This document shows positions 33,596 through 41,545 of a stretch of 45,452 nucleotides of DNA, one piece after another. The stretch is from M55B129 sp964506505. GTDB taxonomy: Bacteria; Bacillota; Dethiobacteria; DTU022. Under the pieces are notes generated by a model. That model worked only from the letters and a program-made list of their open reading frames with translations, was not told where the DNA came from and ran no database searches. The stretch covers positions 1-45,452 of the forward strand of contig CAZDKY010000053.1 of NCBI GenBank assembly GCA_964506505.1, in the 5' to 3' direction. Position numbers and translations under genes: made by a program. The first letter of the stretch is position 1, and every line of letters begins with the position of its first letter.

Positions 33596-34048
33596 TTATA
33601 GCGCGAGACTTTCGGAAATCCGTACCCGTCCGGTTGCCGGTGTAATAATGACATGAAGCTCCCTGCCGTGCCGGTCAACCAGGGAAACGGTCCCCCCACG
33701 GTTAGGTGCGCCGCTGCGCGTAAAGTAAAGCACAGGGTAACCGCTGCTGTCCCGTGGAAAATTGACTGCACTGTAATTTATCCCGTCCGGCAGTTTTACT
33801 GTTACCTGTTCACCGGTGACTGCATCTTTGAGACGGTAATCGGCAACACTTGTTCTGAATTCGATACGCTGGACATTACCGCTGGTAATCGCTTTTTGTT
33901 GCGATTTGCGCATGTCCATGGCCAGGTTTCGCACGGCCGCTTCGAGTTCATATTTGTCCATTGTCGTGCCTACTGCCGGAGCGGCAATTGCCACGATCAA
34001 CCCCAGCAGGGTCAGAACACAGAGCAATTCAACAAGGGTAAAAGCCAT
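33596..34048 (-). CDS. GspH/FimU-type pseudopilin
   Basis: The N-terminus carries a prepilin signature (AFTLVELLCVLTLLGLIVAIAAP), with alanine rather than glycine before the cleavage point and Glu at mature position 5. The rest (AVRNLAMDMRKSQQKAI; SLVDRHGRELHVIITPATGRVRI) resembles GspH/FimU. An ATG start leaves no basic leader. An in-frame ATT at 34072 would add a GLKKE leader and has GGAGGAGGG nine bases upstream, so the real start may be ATT. It lies between pilB and aroK on the strand opposite the main pilus operon. Confidence 0.85.
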   Translation of the reverse strand: MAFTLVELLCVLTLLGLIVAIAAPAVGTTMDKYELEAAVRNLAMDMRKSQQKAITSGNVQRIEFRTSVADYRLKDAVTGEQVTVKLPDGINYSAVNFPRDSSGYPVLYFTRSGAPNRGGTVSLVDRHGRELHVIITPATGRVRISESLAL

Positions 34049-34114
34049 TTCTTTTTTTAATCCTACCCCAATTCAGTAATGCCCTCCTCCAGTTTTACTG
34101 CTGTCCTTTACTGT

Positions 34115-35872
34115 TCAGCTTCTTTGGCTGTTCCGTCGGGAAAGATAGGCCACAGTTTCATCAAGGGTGCTTCCTCCCGTTTCAAAAATGCTGCTGAAAG
34201 TAGCCCGGACAATTTCATCAACGGTGGTAATCCCTTCTTCAACCTCCCTCCGGCCATCCATAATCAGGGATCGCATCCCTCCAGCCACAGCTTTCTGTCG
34301 CAAAATTTCAGCCGTTCCCCCTTCGAGGATCAGCTGCCGCAGTTCCCGGTTTAGAACAAGGATTTCCTGAATTGAAGTGCGGCCGCGGTAACCGGTTCCA
34401 CTGCAGTAGCGACATCCCCGTCCCCGCACCAGGAAAGGTGGAGCCTCTTTGCCAAAAAAGTGTTGGAAGAAGCTCTTTTCATCAGCATTGGGGACATATT
34501 CTTCGCAGCAGTGGGGACAAACTTTTCTCACCAGCCTCTGGGCAATAACACCGAGCAGAGAAGCCGTGATCAGGTATTCTTCAAGTCCCATATCGATCAT
34601 TCGGGTTACAGCCCCTGCAGCATGATTGGTGTGCAGGGTACTCAGGACCAGATGCCCGGTAAGGGCCGCCTGGGCGGTTATTTTGGCCGTTTCCAGATCC
34701 CGTATTTCACCGACCATGATAATATTGGGATCCTGTCGTAGTATAGATCGGAGAGCGCCGGCAAAAGTGCGGTTTATCCTGCGGTTGACCTGGACCTGGT
34801 TGATGCCCTGCAGCCTGTATTCAACAGGATCTTCAACCGTTATTATATTGACCTCCGGGCGATTGAGATAATGCAAAGCCGAGTACAAGGTAGTGGTTTT
34901 TCCGCAGCCCGTGGGACCGGTAACCAGGATCAAACCGTGGCGGTTGAGCAGCAGGCTTCGCAGGACATTGTAATGATCGCTTGTAAAACCAAGTTTCTCC
35001 AGGGGCAGTATAATTTTATCTCTTTCCAAAAGACGTATAACGATCTTTTCCCCGCTGACTGTGGGCAGAGTTGAAACCCGCATACTGATACCACGCTTTC
35101 GGCCCCTCCACTGAATATGGCCGTCCTGGGGAAGCCTTTTCTCCGCGATATCGAGGTTTGCCATGATCTTGACCCGGGAGATTATTTTAATCCCTAGCTG
35201 CAGTGGTGGTGAAGTCAGGTCGCGCAGCACCCCGTCCATTCGCAGACGAAGCCGCAATTTGTCCCCATCCGGTTCAAGGTGAATGTCGCTGGCCCCTTCT
35301 TCGACAGCGCGCTCGATGAGCGCGTTAACCATCATCACCACAGGGGTCTCTTCTTGACCCTGCGCTTCGACGTAACCACCTGCTTCGGATTCACTGACCG
35401 CCTCTTCTTCACCTGCCCTGGCAGACGAACTTCCCGGCAGCCCGTAGAACTGGGCAATCATGTGCCTGATCGCCGATTCACGGGCAGCGGCAGGCTGCAT
35501 TTTAAGGCCGGTAATCATACTTATGTCATCGATGGCTGTCAGATCGAAGGGATCGACCATGGCCAGAACAAGAACCTCTCCCCTGCGCTCAACGGGCATC
35601 ACCAGGTAGCGTTTGGCCAGTTCGGACGGGATCATCCCCGTGATACTCGGATCAATTGAACAACCATCAAAATCAACCCGTGGGATATTCAATTCCTCTT
35701 CCATTAATACTAAAATTTCTTCTTCGCTCAGCAGCCCTTTTTCAACCAGCAGTTTGGCTATTCTTTTTCCGCTGTTTTTCTGCTGAGCAACAATTTTCTC
35801 CAGTGTACCCCTGTCGACCAGTTCTCGCTTCAGGAGAGCCGTTTCGAGCCGACGACGGCTAAATTCCTTCAC
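34115..35872 (-). CDS. pilB: Type IV pilus assembly ATPase PilB (GspE/ComGA superfamily)
   Basis: The hexameric motor that powers pilin extraction from the membrane. An MshEN/T2SE N-terminal domain is followed by Walker A GPTGCGKTTT, the Asp box, Walker B region DPNIIMVGEIRD, and the tetracysteine zinc motif (CPHC and CRYC pairs). The GTG at 35872 is chosen because AGGGAGA in the end of aroE lies six bases upstream; an upstream in-frame ATG at 35890 is possible. It sits inside an aro gene run, divergent from the rest of the pil genes. Confidence 0.95.
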   Translation of the reverse strand: MKEFSRRRLETALLKRELVDRGTLEKIVAQQKNSGKRIAKLLVEKGLLSEEEILVLMEEELNIPRVDFDGCSIDPSITGMIPSELAKRYLVMPVERRGEVLVLAMVDPFDLTAIDDISMITGLKMQPAAARESAIRHMIAQFYGLPGSSSARAGEEEAVSESEAGGYVEAQGQEETPVVMMVNALIERAVEEGASDIHLEPDGDKLRLRLRMDGVLRDLTSPPLQLGIKIISRVKIMANLDIAEKRLPQDGHIQWRGRKRGISMRVSTLPTVSGEKIVIRLLERDKIILPLEKLGFTSDHYNVLRSLLLNRHGLILVTGPTGCGKTTTLYSALHYLNRPEVNIITVEDPVEYRLQGINQVQVNRRINRTFAGALRSILRQDPNIIMVGEIRDLETAKITAQAALTGHLVLSTLHTNHAAGAVTRMIDMGLEEYLITASLLGVIAQRLVRKVCPHCCEEYVPNADEKSFFQHFFGKEAPPFLVRGRGCRYCSGTGYRGRTSIQEILVLNRELRQLILEGGTAEILRQKAVAGGMRSLIMDGRREVEEGITTVDEIVRATFSSIFETGGSTLDETVAYLSRRNSQRS

Positions 35873-35873
35873 T

Positions 35874-36740
35874 TCATATCTCCCTTTCATGAGCTTTCCG
35901 ATAAGCAGTCAGCATTTCCTCGGCGGGCGCCCTTTGTTCGGTAAAAAGTTCAAAGGCCGAAATTGCCTGGTGATAAAGCATCCCCCGACCGTTGATTGCA
36001 ATTCCCCCGTGGTTCCGGAACAGAGCGGCCGTTTCAGAAACAGCCGGACTGTAACGGAGATCATAAAACACTTTATCCACCAGCGATGAAGCATGATCCT
36101 GCAGCACCGCTTTTACCGGTTCAAGATCAACAGTCAGGCAGTAGACCAGCAGGCGACAGGCATTTAAAGCATCTCGCAGTTCTTCTTGCCCAAGGCCGAT
36201 CACCCGGCAGTGGGCTTCATGTACGGAGCACTGCAGAATATCGGCCAGGAATCGGCCTCTCCCGACAGTCCGATTGGCAATATACAGCTCATGAAAACCG
36301 TTTTGCACCAGGGCAAAAGCAACCGCCCTGGCCGCTCCCCCGGCACCGATCAATAAGACCGAATCCCCCGGTTTAACAGACGGTGCCCGCTCGCCCAGAT
36401 CGGCCATGAAACCACGGCCGTCGGTAGTTTCACCAACCATTTTCCCGGCACGGTTAACAATTGTATTAACCGAACGGACCAGGGCCGCCTCGCCGCTGAT
36501 TTGATCAAGGTAAGCCATCACTGTTTCCTTGTGAGGGCTGGTCACATTGACTCCGGCAATATTGAGTGCCCGCAGCCCCTCAATCGCTTCACCAACATGT
36601 TCAGGTTCTACAGGGCAAGCGACATAAATAGCATTCATCCTGCAGGCGGCAAACGCGGCGTTGTAAAGAAGCGGAGAGAGAGAATGAGCAACGGGGTTGC
36701 CTATTAAAATATACAGTCTGGTCTGCCCGTCAATTTTCAA
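35874..36740 (-). CDS. aroE: Shikimate dehydrogenase
   Basis: An NADPH-dependent enzyme that reduces 3-dehydroshikimate. Substrate residues lie in HSLSP and NVTSPHKE (catalytic lysine), the NADP fold is LIGAGGAARAV, and TTDGRGF contains the conserved aspartate, with threonine replacing the usual asparagine of NTDG. The length is 288 residues. It starts at TTG with GGGGAA upstream. It is the first gene of the minus-strand block and has its own extended -10 promoter. Confidence 0.94.
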   Translation of the reverse strand: MKIDGQTRLYILIGNPVAHSLSPLLYNAAFAACRMNAIYVACPVEPEHVGEAIEGLRALNIAGVNVTSPHKETVMAYLDQISGEAALVRSVNTIVNRAGKMVGETTDGRGFMADLGERAPSVKPGDSVLLIGAGGAARAVAFALVQNGFHELYIANRTVGRGRFLADILQCSVHEAHCRVIGLGQEELRDALNACRLLVYCLTVDLEPVKAVLQDHASSLVDKVFYDLRYSPAVSETAALFRNHGGIAINGRGMLYHQAISAFELFTEQRAPAEEMLTAYRKAHEREI

Positions 36741-36772
36741 GTTATTTTCCCCGTATTTCTATTGGAATATGC

Positions 36773-36804
36773 ATTATTATAGCACAGTGTTTTTTAATCG
36801 AAAA
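36773..36804 (-). promoter_or_regulatory. Extended -10 promoter of aroE
   Basis: On the minus strand there is a perfect TATAAT (36776-36781) with TG one base before it (TGCTATAAT). No good -35 is present at 16-18 bases, which is normal for extended -10 promoters. It lies about 35 bases upstream of the aroE start. Confidence 0.65.
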
Positions 36805-36911
36805 CATGGAACAGCATTTAAAACAAATAACATGTAGATTTCTCTTCATCTTTGAAACACACCTCACCGTTTCATTATGCAATTACTTTTTATCCCAGCC
36901 CAACGGCAGGA

Positions 36912-36938
36912 AGGAATTTTTTCTCTCGCGTCGAATAA
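36912..36938 (+). promoter_or_regulatory. Sigma-H-type promoter of the pil operon
   Basis: AGGAATT (36912-36918), an 11-base spacer, then GTCGAATAA (36930-36938) match the Bacillus sigma-H consensus (RnAGGAwWW-N11/12-RnnGAATww). The predicted start is near 36944, about 50 bases before pilD. No comparably good sigma-A promoter is present on this strand in the divergent gap; a weak TTGAAA at 36852 lacks a good -10. It implies control with early stationary phase, competence or sporulation. Confidence 0.7.
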
Positions 36939-36949
36939 ATAACCTTCGT

Positions 36950-36970
36950 GATGCTTTTTCCTGAAGCATC
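36950..36970 (+). other. Stem-loop in the pil operon leader
   Basis: GATGCTT (36950-36956) and AAGCATC (36964-36970) form a perfect 7-bp stem with a 7-base loop, starting a few bases after the predicted sigma-H start and ending about 10 bases before the AGAGG ribosome-binding site. It could stabilise the 5' end or affect translation. It does not look like a terminator because no T-run follows. Confidence 0.5.
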
Positions 36971-36994
36971 AAAAAGAAAGAGGCGTTGTTCGAA

Positions 36995-37798
36995 ATGGGC
37001 TGGAGCGAAACAACAGTTTATATATTTGTTTTTCTGCTAGGGCTCTGTTTCGGCAGTTTTCTCAATGTAGTTGTCTACCGCCTTCCCCTGGGGCAATCCC
37101 TGATCGCTCCTCCTTCAAGCTGCCCATCCTGCGGGAAACAGCTTGGAGCAATGGAGTTGATCCCACTGCTCGGTTATCTGCTGCTGAAAGGGCGCTGCCG
37201 CCACTGCGGTGAAAAGATTAGCCTCCGTTATCCCCTGGTTGAAATGGCGGTGGGATGCCTGTTTCTATTTATCTTTATCAATTTCAAGCTGACAATCGAC
37301 GCTTTTTTTTACCTGACCCTGCTTTTTATCCTGCTCGGAACAGCCCTGATAGACCTCCGCCACCGCATCGTGCCCAATACCCTGATCGGCGCCGGCCTCT
37401 TTGCCGGCCTGGCTTTTTTCCTGGTATCCGCCGCCGCCCGGTATTTTAGCTGGTCCGGCAGGGCAGTTTTAAGTGCTTCTTTTGTCGATGCAATCCTTGG
37501 AGCATTGGTAGGAACAGTAATTATCTTATTAATAATTCTGTTCAGCCGCGGAGGAATGGGTGCCGGTGACATGAAACTGATGGCCCTGATCGGTTTTTAT
37601 GTCGGCCTGCGTGGAACTGCCGTTGTTTTGCTGCTAGGCTTTATCTTCGGCGCACTGGTAGGAATAACCTTTATGATTTTAGGCCGTGTTGGTCGTAAAG
37701 ATGCCCTTCCTTTTGCTCCATACCTTGCCCTGGCTTCCCTTTTTCAGGTTTTCTGGGGCGAACAAATCTGGGAATGGTATATAAACCTTCTGTCTTAA
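36995..37798 (+). CDS. pilD: Prepilin peptidase PilD
   Basis: A membrane aspartyl protease that cleaves and N-methylates prepilins. The N-terminal FGSFLNVVVYRLP is followed by two CxxC pairs (CPSCGK and CRHCGE), a catalytic aspartate in DLRHRIVPN and the second in GAGDMKLMA, with about eight hydrophobic segments. The ATG at 36995 is preferred (AGAGG 11 bases upstream); a TTG at 36986 is too close to that site. It is the first gene of the plus-strand operon pilD-pseudopilins-pilMNO-pilC. Confidence 0.95.
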   Translation: MGWSETTVYIFVFLLGLCFGSFLNVVVYRLPLGQSLIAPPSSCPSCGKQLGAMELIPLLGYLLLKGRCRHCGEKISLRYPLVEMAVGCLFLFIFINFKLTIDAFFYLTLLFILLGTALIDLRHRIVPNTLIGAGLFAGLAFFLVSAAARYFSWSGRAVLSASFVDAILGALVGTVIILLIILFSRGGMGAGDMKLMALIGFYVGLRGTAVVLLLGFIFGALVGITFMILGRVGRKDALPFAPYLALASLFQVFWGEQIWEWYINLLS

Positions 37799-37853
37799 AA
37801 TCTAATGAAATTTAAACTTTCAATCCTTGATTCAATCACAGGAGGAGAGTGCT

Positions 37854-38285
37854 GTGATCAAATCAATATTGCATTCCAGAGACGGATACACTCTGGTTGA
37901 ACTATTGATCGCTGTAACCCTGCTGGGTATGATCGCTGTTCCAGTACTGGCTCTTTTCGTGGGCAGTTCCTCCTGGATCACCGGTGCCCGCAACCGGAGT
38001 ACCGCCTTGAATCTTTGCCGCGACCGGATCGAGGAACTGCGATCAGCATGCTGCGGCGAAGTTATTCCCTCTTATTTGCCTTTAGATAGTTTCCCTCTCA
38101 TCGAAGATGAAATCCCTGGCTACCCCGATTTCCGTCGACAGACAGCGGTTTCGCCGCTGCTACTTGAATGGGGCACCGATCCGCCCCTCCAGCCGGAGGT
38201 GCTCCTGATAGAGGTTACTGTCAGCTGGGAGCTGCGCGGCAGAGAAAACCAGGAAATCCTGACGTGCTATCTTTTGGCTCCCTAA
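37854..38285 (+). CDS. PilV/GspI-like minor pseudopilin
   Basis: The prepilin site is HSRDG followed by YTLVELLIAVTLLGMIAVPVL, with Glu at mature position 5. The globular part is short and starts with a cysteine-containing helix (LCRDRIEELRSACC). The GTG at 37854 is chosen because AGGAGGAG lies six bases upstream and gives a short basic leader. It is probably part of a four-protein tip complex with the neighbouring genes. Confidence 0.88.
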   Translation: MIKSILHSRDGYTLVELLIAVTLLGMIAVPVLALFVGSSSWITGARNRSTALNLCRDRIEELRSACCGEVIPSYLPLDSFPLIEDEIPGYPDFRRQTAVSPLLLEWGTDPPLQPEVLLIEVTVSWELRGRENQEILTCYLLAP

Positions 38286-38298
38286 GAAAGGGCAAAAG

Positions 38299-38784
38299 TT
38301 GCAAAAGACGGAAACAACGGAAAAAGGCTTCACTCTCATCGAAGTGGTTGTAACCCTGACTCTGCTTGGTCTGGTTCTGACAGCCCTTTATTCATTTTAC
38401 TTTTTCGGACTGCAGAGCTGGCAACGGGGAATCGATCAAACCGAAATGCAGCAGAGCGCCAGGATCGCCATGGATACTATGATCCGCGAACTGCAAACAG
38501 CCGAAGAATTCAGCCTGCATAAAGACAATAGTGAGATCCGCTTTCACGTTCCCGGTGACAGCCGGACGATGCGTTTCCGCCTGCTCAACGACGAGCTGGT
38601 CTGGGAATCATATCCATCAGGCAGTATCGGTTATTTTCATAACAAGGTGGCCCTGGGTATTAAAGAGCTCTCGTTTACCAATCAGGGTAACCTTATTAAC
38701 CTCACCCTGACGGCTGGAACCGGCGAGGTCTCGGTTAGACTTTCCAGCAGCATCAGACCACGCAATACTTATTCATATCCCTGA
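38299..38784 (+). CDS. PilW/GspJ-like minor pseudopilin
   Basis: The prepilin site is EKG followed by FTLIEVVVTLTLLGLVLTALY, then the GspJ/PilW-like MQQSARIAMDTMIRELQTAE. The start is TTG at 38299 with AAAGGG six bases upstream, giving a short leader (QKTETTEKG). It begins only 13 bases after the previous pseudopilin, so the two are cotranscribed. Confidence 0.87.
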   Translation: MQKTETTEKGFTLIEVVVTLTLLGLVLTALYSFYFFGLQSWQRGIDQTEMQQSARIAMDTMIRELQTAEEFSLHKDNSEIRFHVPGDSRTMRFRLLNDELVWESYPSGSIGYFHNKVALGIKELSFTNQGNLINLTLTAGTGEVSVRLSSSIRPRNTYSYP

Positions 38785-38806
38785 GATTAAAGGGGGGGGG
38801 TTCAAT

Positions 38807-39211
38807 ATGGCTTTTAAATACGGTATTATTTCCGGCGAGAAAGGGATGGCCCTTGTTTTAGTACTTGTATTTACCGGGGTCCTCCTCATTATCGGCGGGG
38901 CGATGATCAACTTTGCCCTTAATGAGCAGCTGATCACAAATTACCAGGCTCAGGATTTTCAAAAGTACTATCTTGCCGAAGCAGGCCTGACAGCGGGCCT
39001 AGCCGCCCTGGGCCAGGATTACTCCTGCGAAGGTCTTTTCGAGGGGTCACTCGGCGGCGGGACTTACCAGGTAACCATCACCGCAAGCGATCCCCTGACC
39101 CGTGAGATTACCTCCAGCGGCAGCTATGAAGGCTGCAGCTGCCTGCTGGCGATTGAGGTCATCCGTGATCCCAACGGCAAACTGTTGATCACGGAATGGC
39201 AGCGCTATTGA
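38807..39211 (+). CDS. PilX/GspK-like N-terminal domain protein
   Basis: A 134-residue protein with an N-terminal hydrophobic helix after EKG (MALVLVLVFTGVLLIIGGAM) and the PilX_N pattern ITNYQAQDFQKYYLAEAGLTAG. It lacks the large GspK globular domain. A G-rich site (GGGGGGG) lies before the ATG. It likely completes the minor-pilin set. Confidence 0.85.
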   Translation: MAFKYGIISGEKGMALVLVLVFTGVLLIIGGAMINFALNEQLITNYQAQDFQKYYLAEAGLTAGLAALGQDYSCEGLFEGSLGGGTYQVTITASDPLTREITSSGSYEGCSCLLAIEVIRDPNGKLLITEWQRY

Positions 39212-39271
39212 TTGTTCATCTTTAAAGATTAACTCTACCTGAAAACACCTAAAAGAAGGAGCAGAGAAACG

Positions 39272-40381
39272 ATGGCCACAATAGAGGCAAAAAGTGACAA
39301 AACAACTGTCACATTAAAAAGCCGAAGATGCTATTCACCTATCGGTTTGGACATTGGCAGCGGAGCAATCAAAATGATCCAGTTGAAGCTGACCCGGGGC
39401 CGGATTACTGTCAACAATGCCACCCTCCTAAAAACACCGCCGCAAGCAGTCAACAATGGTGAAATAACGGATCCGACGCTGATTTCTTCCCTGCTGGCCG
39501 GATTGGAAAAGAAAAACCACTGGATTGGCCGGAAAGTTAATCTCAGTCTGAATCCCCCTGTTTTTTACCTGCGCCGGCTTAAAATGCCACCCATGAAACA
39601 CTCGGAACTAAAGAGCGCCATGCATCTGGCCGTCGAAAAGTATTTTCCCCTCCCCGGCGAAGAGATCGTCTTTGACTACTGTTTTGCCGGAAATAATCAG
39701 CACAACAGTAACAACGAGTTAGATTATTATTTAGCCGCTGCTCCCCTGGACTGCGCTTTTTCTTACACCGCTGCGGCTAACGGAGCAGATTTTCAGACTG
39801 CAGCTCTTGAAATAGAGCCATTTTCCCTGCTGCGTTTTCTAAACTTCAACCGTCTGACCAACATGAGCACTTCTAACGGTAATAAACTAGAGCTGCTGGC
39901 CAACATTGGCGCTGCAGGAACGACATTCCTCATTACTGGGAACGGCTGTCTTCACTATTATCGTTATTTCAAAACAGGTTTTATAGATTTCCTTCGAGCT
40001 GCCGCAGAAAAAACGGGTATTATGGGCTGCCGTGTGGAAAAAATCCTTTTCAGTAATGCCTCGCTTGCCGAGCGGGGTCTGCTGGCCCCGGCTGAAGAGC
40101 TGGCCAGTCAGATTCTTCAATCCTTTGCCTACTGGAGCGATCAGAGTGACCTCTTTAATTCCCGGGATAGCGAGCTTCCCCTGCTGTGGCTTAGCGGCGG
40201 CGGGGCAGTAATCCCGGGAATCTCTTCTTACCTCGAGAATATGACCACTCTGCCAACCCGTATTTTAGATTCCTGCTCCGGTATAACCTGCCGGAACGGA
40301 GAGCTTTCTGCCAGGGTAAAAAAAAGGAACTGTTTGTTTTCCACCGCCCTGGGGCTCGCCTTCAGGGGGTGGTTGATTTGA
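39272..40381 (+). CDS. pilM: Type IV pilus assembly protein PilM
   Basis: An actin-like cytoplasmic ATP-binding protein that binds the N-terminus of PilN. It shows GLDIGSGAIKMIQL (phosphate 1), the interdomain region VNLSLNPPVFYLRRLKMP, and the later LLWLSGGGAVIPGI. The length is 369 residues. AGGAGCAG lies upstream of the ATG. The end overlaps pilN. Confidence 0.92.
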   Translation: MATIEAKSDKTTVTLKSRRCYSPIGLDIGSGAIKMIQLKLTRGRITVNNATLLKTPPQAVNNGEITDPTLISSLLAGLEKKNHWIGRKVNLSLNPPVFYLRRLKMPPMKHSELKSAMHLAVEKYFPLPGEEIVFDYCFAGNNQHNSNNELDYYLAAAPLDCAFSYTAAANGADFQTAALEIEPFSLLRFLNFNRLTNMSTSNGNKLELLANIGAAGTTFLITGNGCLHYYRYFKTGFIDFLRAAAEKTGIMGCRVEKILFSNASLAERGLLAPAEELASQILQSFAYWSDQSDLFNSRDSELPLLWLSGGGAVIPGISSYLENMTTLPTRILDSCSGITCRNGELSARVKKRNCLFSTALGLAFRGWLI

Positions 40382-40938
40382 ATAGAGATATCGATCTGCG
40401 TCCGCCGGTCCAGAAAAAAAGAAGACCCATTACCGGCACAAGAAGTGGGCGAATTTTCTGCTTTCTGAGCATAGCCATAGTTTTCCTGGCCGGCTGGGGC
40501 GTTTTAGATCTTTACCGCGGCCGTCAGGAACAAGAAGTAGCTGCCCTGGAAGCTGAAGCAGCCGCCCTGAGAACAACCGCAGGTCCCTTTCTTGCTGTAG
40601 AAGAAATGAGAAAAGCTATTGCTTTCCGTTCTGCACTGGAAGAGAAACTGAGCGCCGGCCGTTTCTCCCGGGCCAAGATTTTAAGAAACATCTTTGCTGC
40701 CTCCTCTGACGATCTGGTGATTGAAGAAATAAAAATTGGGTCGGACGGAGTAATCGAGATTCGGGGAACTGCTCCGAACATTCACCAAACAGTTGAATAC
40801 CGCCGGGAGCTGCTTACCCATATTACTATAGACAGTGCAGAGTTTACAGGCATAACCTTTGCCGAAAACGAGGGCTGCCGCTTTGACATTCTCTGCACAG
40901 TCAACAGCTACGGAAAGGAGCTGGACATAGTTGAATAA
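40378..40938 (+). CDS. pilN: Type IV pilus assembly protein PilN
   Basis: A bitopic membrane protein with a short basic cytoplasmic N-terminus starting NRDIDLRPP (the PilM-binding type of motif), one helix (FCFLSIAIVFLAGWGVLDLY), a coiled coil and a ferredoxin-like periplasmic-side domain. The TTG at 40378 is chosen because AGGGGG lies eight bases upstream. It overlaps the pilM stop. Confidence 0.88.
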   Translation: MNRDIDLRPPVQKKRRPITGTRSGRIFCFLSIAIVFLAGWGVLDLYRGRQEQEVAALEAEAAALRTTAGPFLAVEEMRKAIAFRSALEEKLSAGRFSRAKILRNIFAASSDDLVIEEIKIGSDGVIEIRGTAPNIHQTVEYRRELLTHITIDSAEFTGITFAENEGCRFDILCTVNSYGKELDIVE

Positions 40939-41545
40939 ACGGCCCGCCAAAACTCATGAAAAATCCTTTTTCGTCGTGATAATATTACTCCTGGCCACCC
41001 TCGCTGCCGCTTCCTGGCCACATACCGCCGGCCTCTGCTGGCAGGAAATTGCCGCATTGAAAGAGGAAAAAGAAAATCTTGCTGAAGAGATCACCTTCCT
41101 GAAAAACGCCCTGTCCTGTGAAGAAAACGATCCCGCCCTTGAAAAAACACTGTCCCTGGAAGAAGATCGCCTCCAAAAAGCCATACCCAACCCGCGTGAT
41201 CTGCCACAGGTGCTTTCCGATCTCGAGAAAATGCTAAAGGGCAGAGCAATAACCATCAATTCAATGCAGATCGGTTCTCTAAACGATAAAGAAGATCACT
41301 GTGCTGTAAAAATCGATTTACGGCTGGCAGGAAACAGGTTCGAAATCCTGCGGCTGCTGGATAATATTGAAACTTTCCGCCGCCTCTTAATTTGTGAAGA
41401 TCTGACCTGGTCTGCCGGTGAAAGCAATGGTTCATCCATAAGCCTAACCTGCAGGCTGGTTTTTACCAACCCCGAAGAGAAAACAGCAGAAACCCTGGAG
41501 AAAGAAAACCCGGAGGGAAGTGATAATAATGTCCCCGCAATATAA
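40931..41545 (+). CDS. pilO: Type IV pilus assembly protein PilO
   Basis: One N-terminal helix (SFFVVIILLLATLAAASW), a coiled coil (EIAALKEEKENLAEEITFLKNA in its centre) and a PilO-type domain (FEILRLLDNIETFRRLL). The start is TTG at 40931 with AAAGGAG ten bases upstream, overlapping the end of pilN. The 3' end overlaps pilC. Confidence 0.87.
   Translation: MNKRPAKTHEKSFFVVIILLLATLAAASWPHTAGLCWQEIAALKEEKENLAEEITFLKNALSCEENDPALEKTLSLEEDRLQKAIPNPRDLPQVLSDLEKMLKGRAITINSMQIGSLNDKEDHCAVKIDLRLAGNRFEILRLLDNIETFRRLLICEDLTWSAGESNGSSISLTCRLVFTNPEEKTAETLEKENPEGSDNNVPAI

Noticed and set aside
36805..36994. Cyclic di-GMP riboswitch in front of the pilus operon
   Set aside because: No GEMM-type conserved core is present; the only clear structure is a simple 7-bp hairpin.
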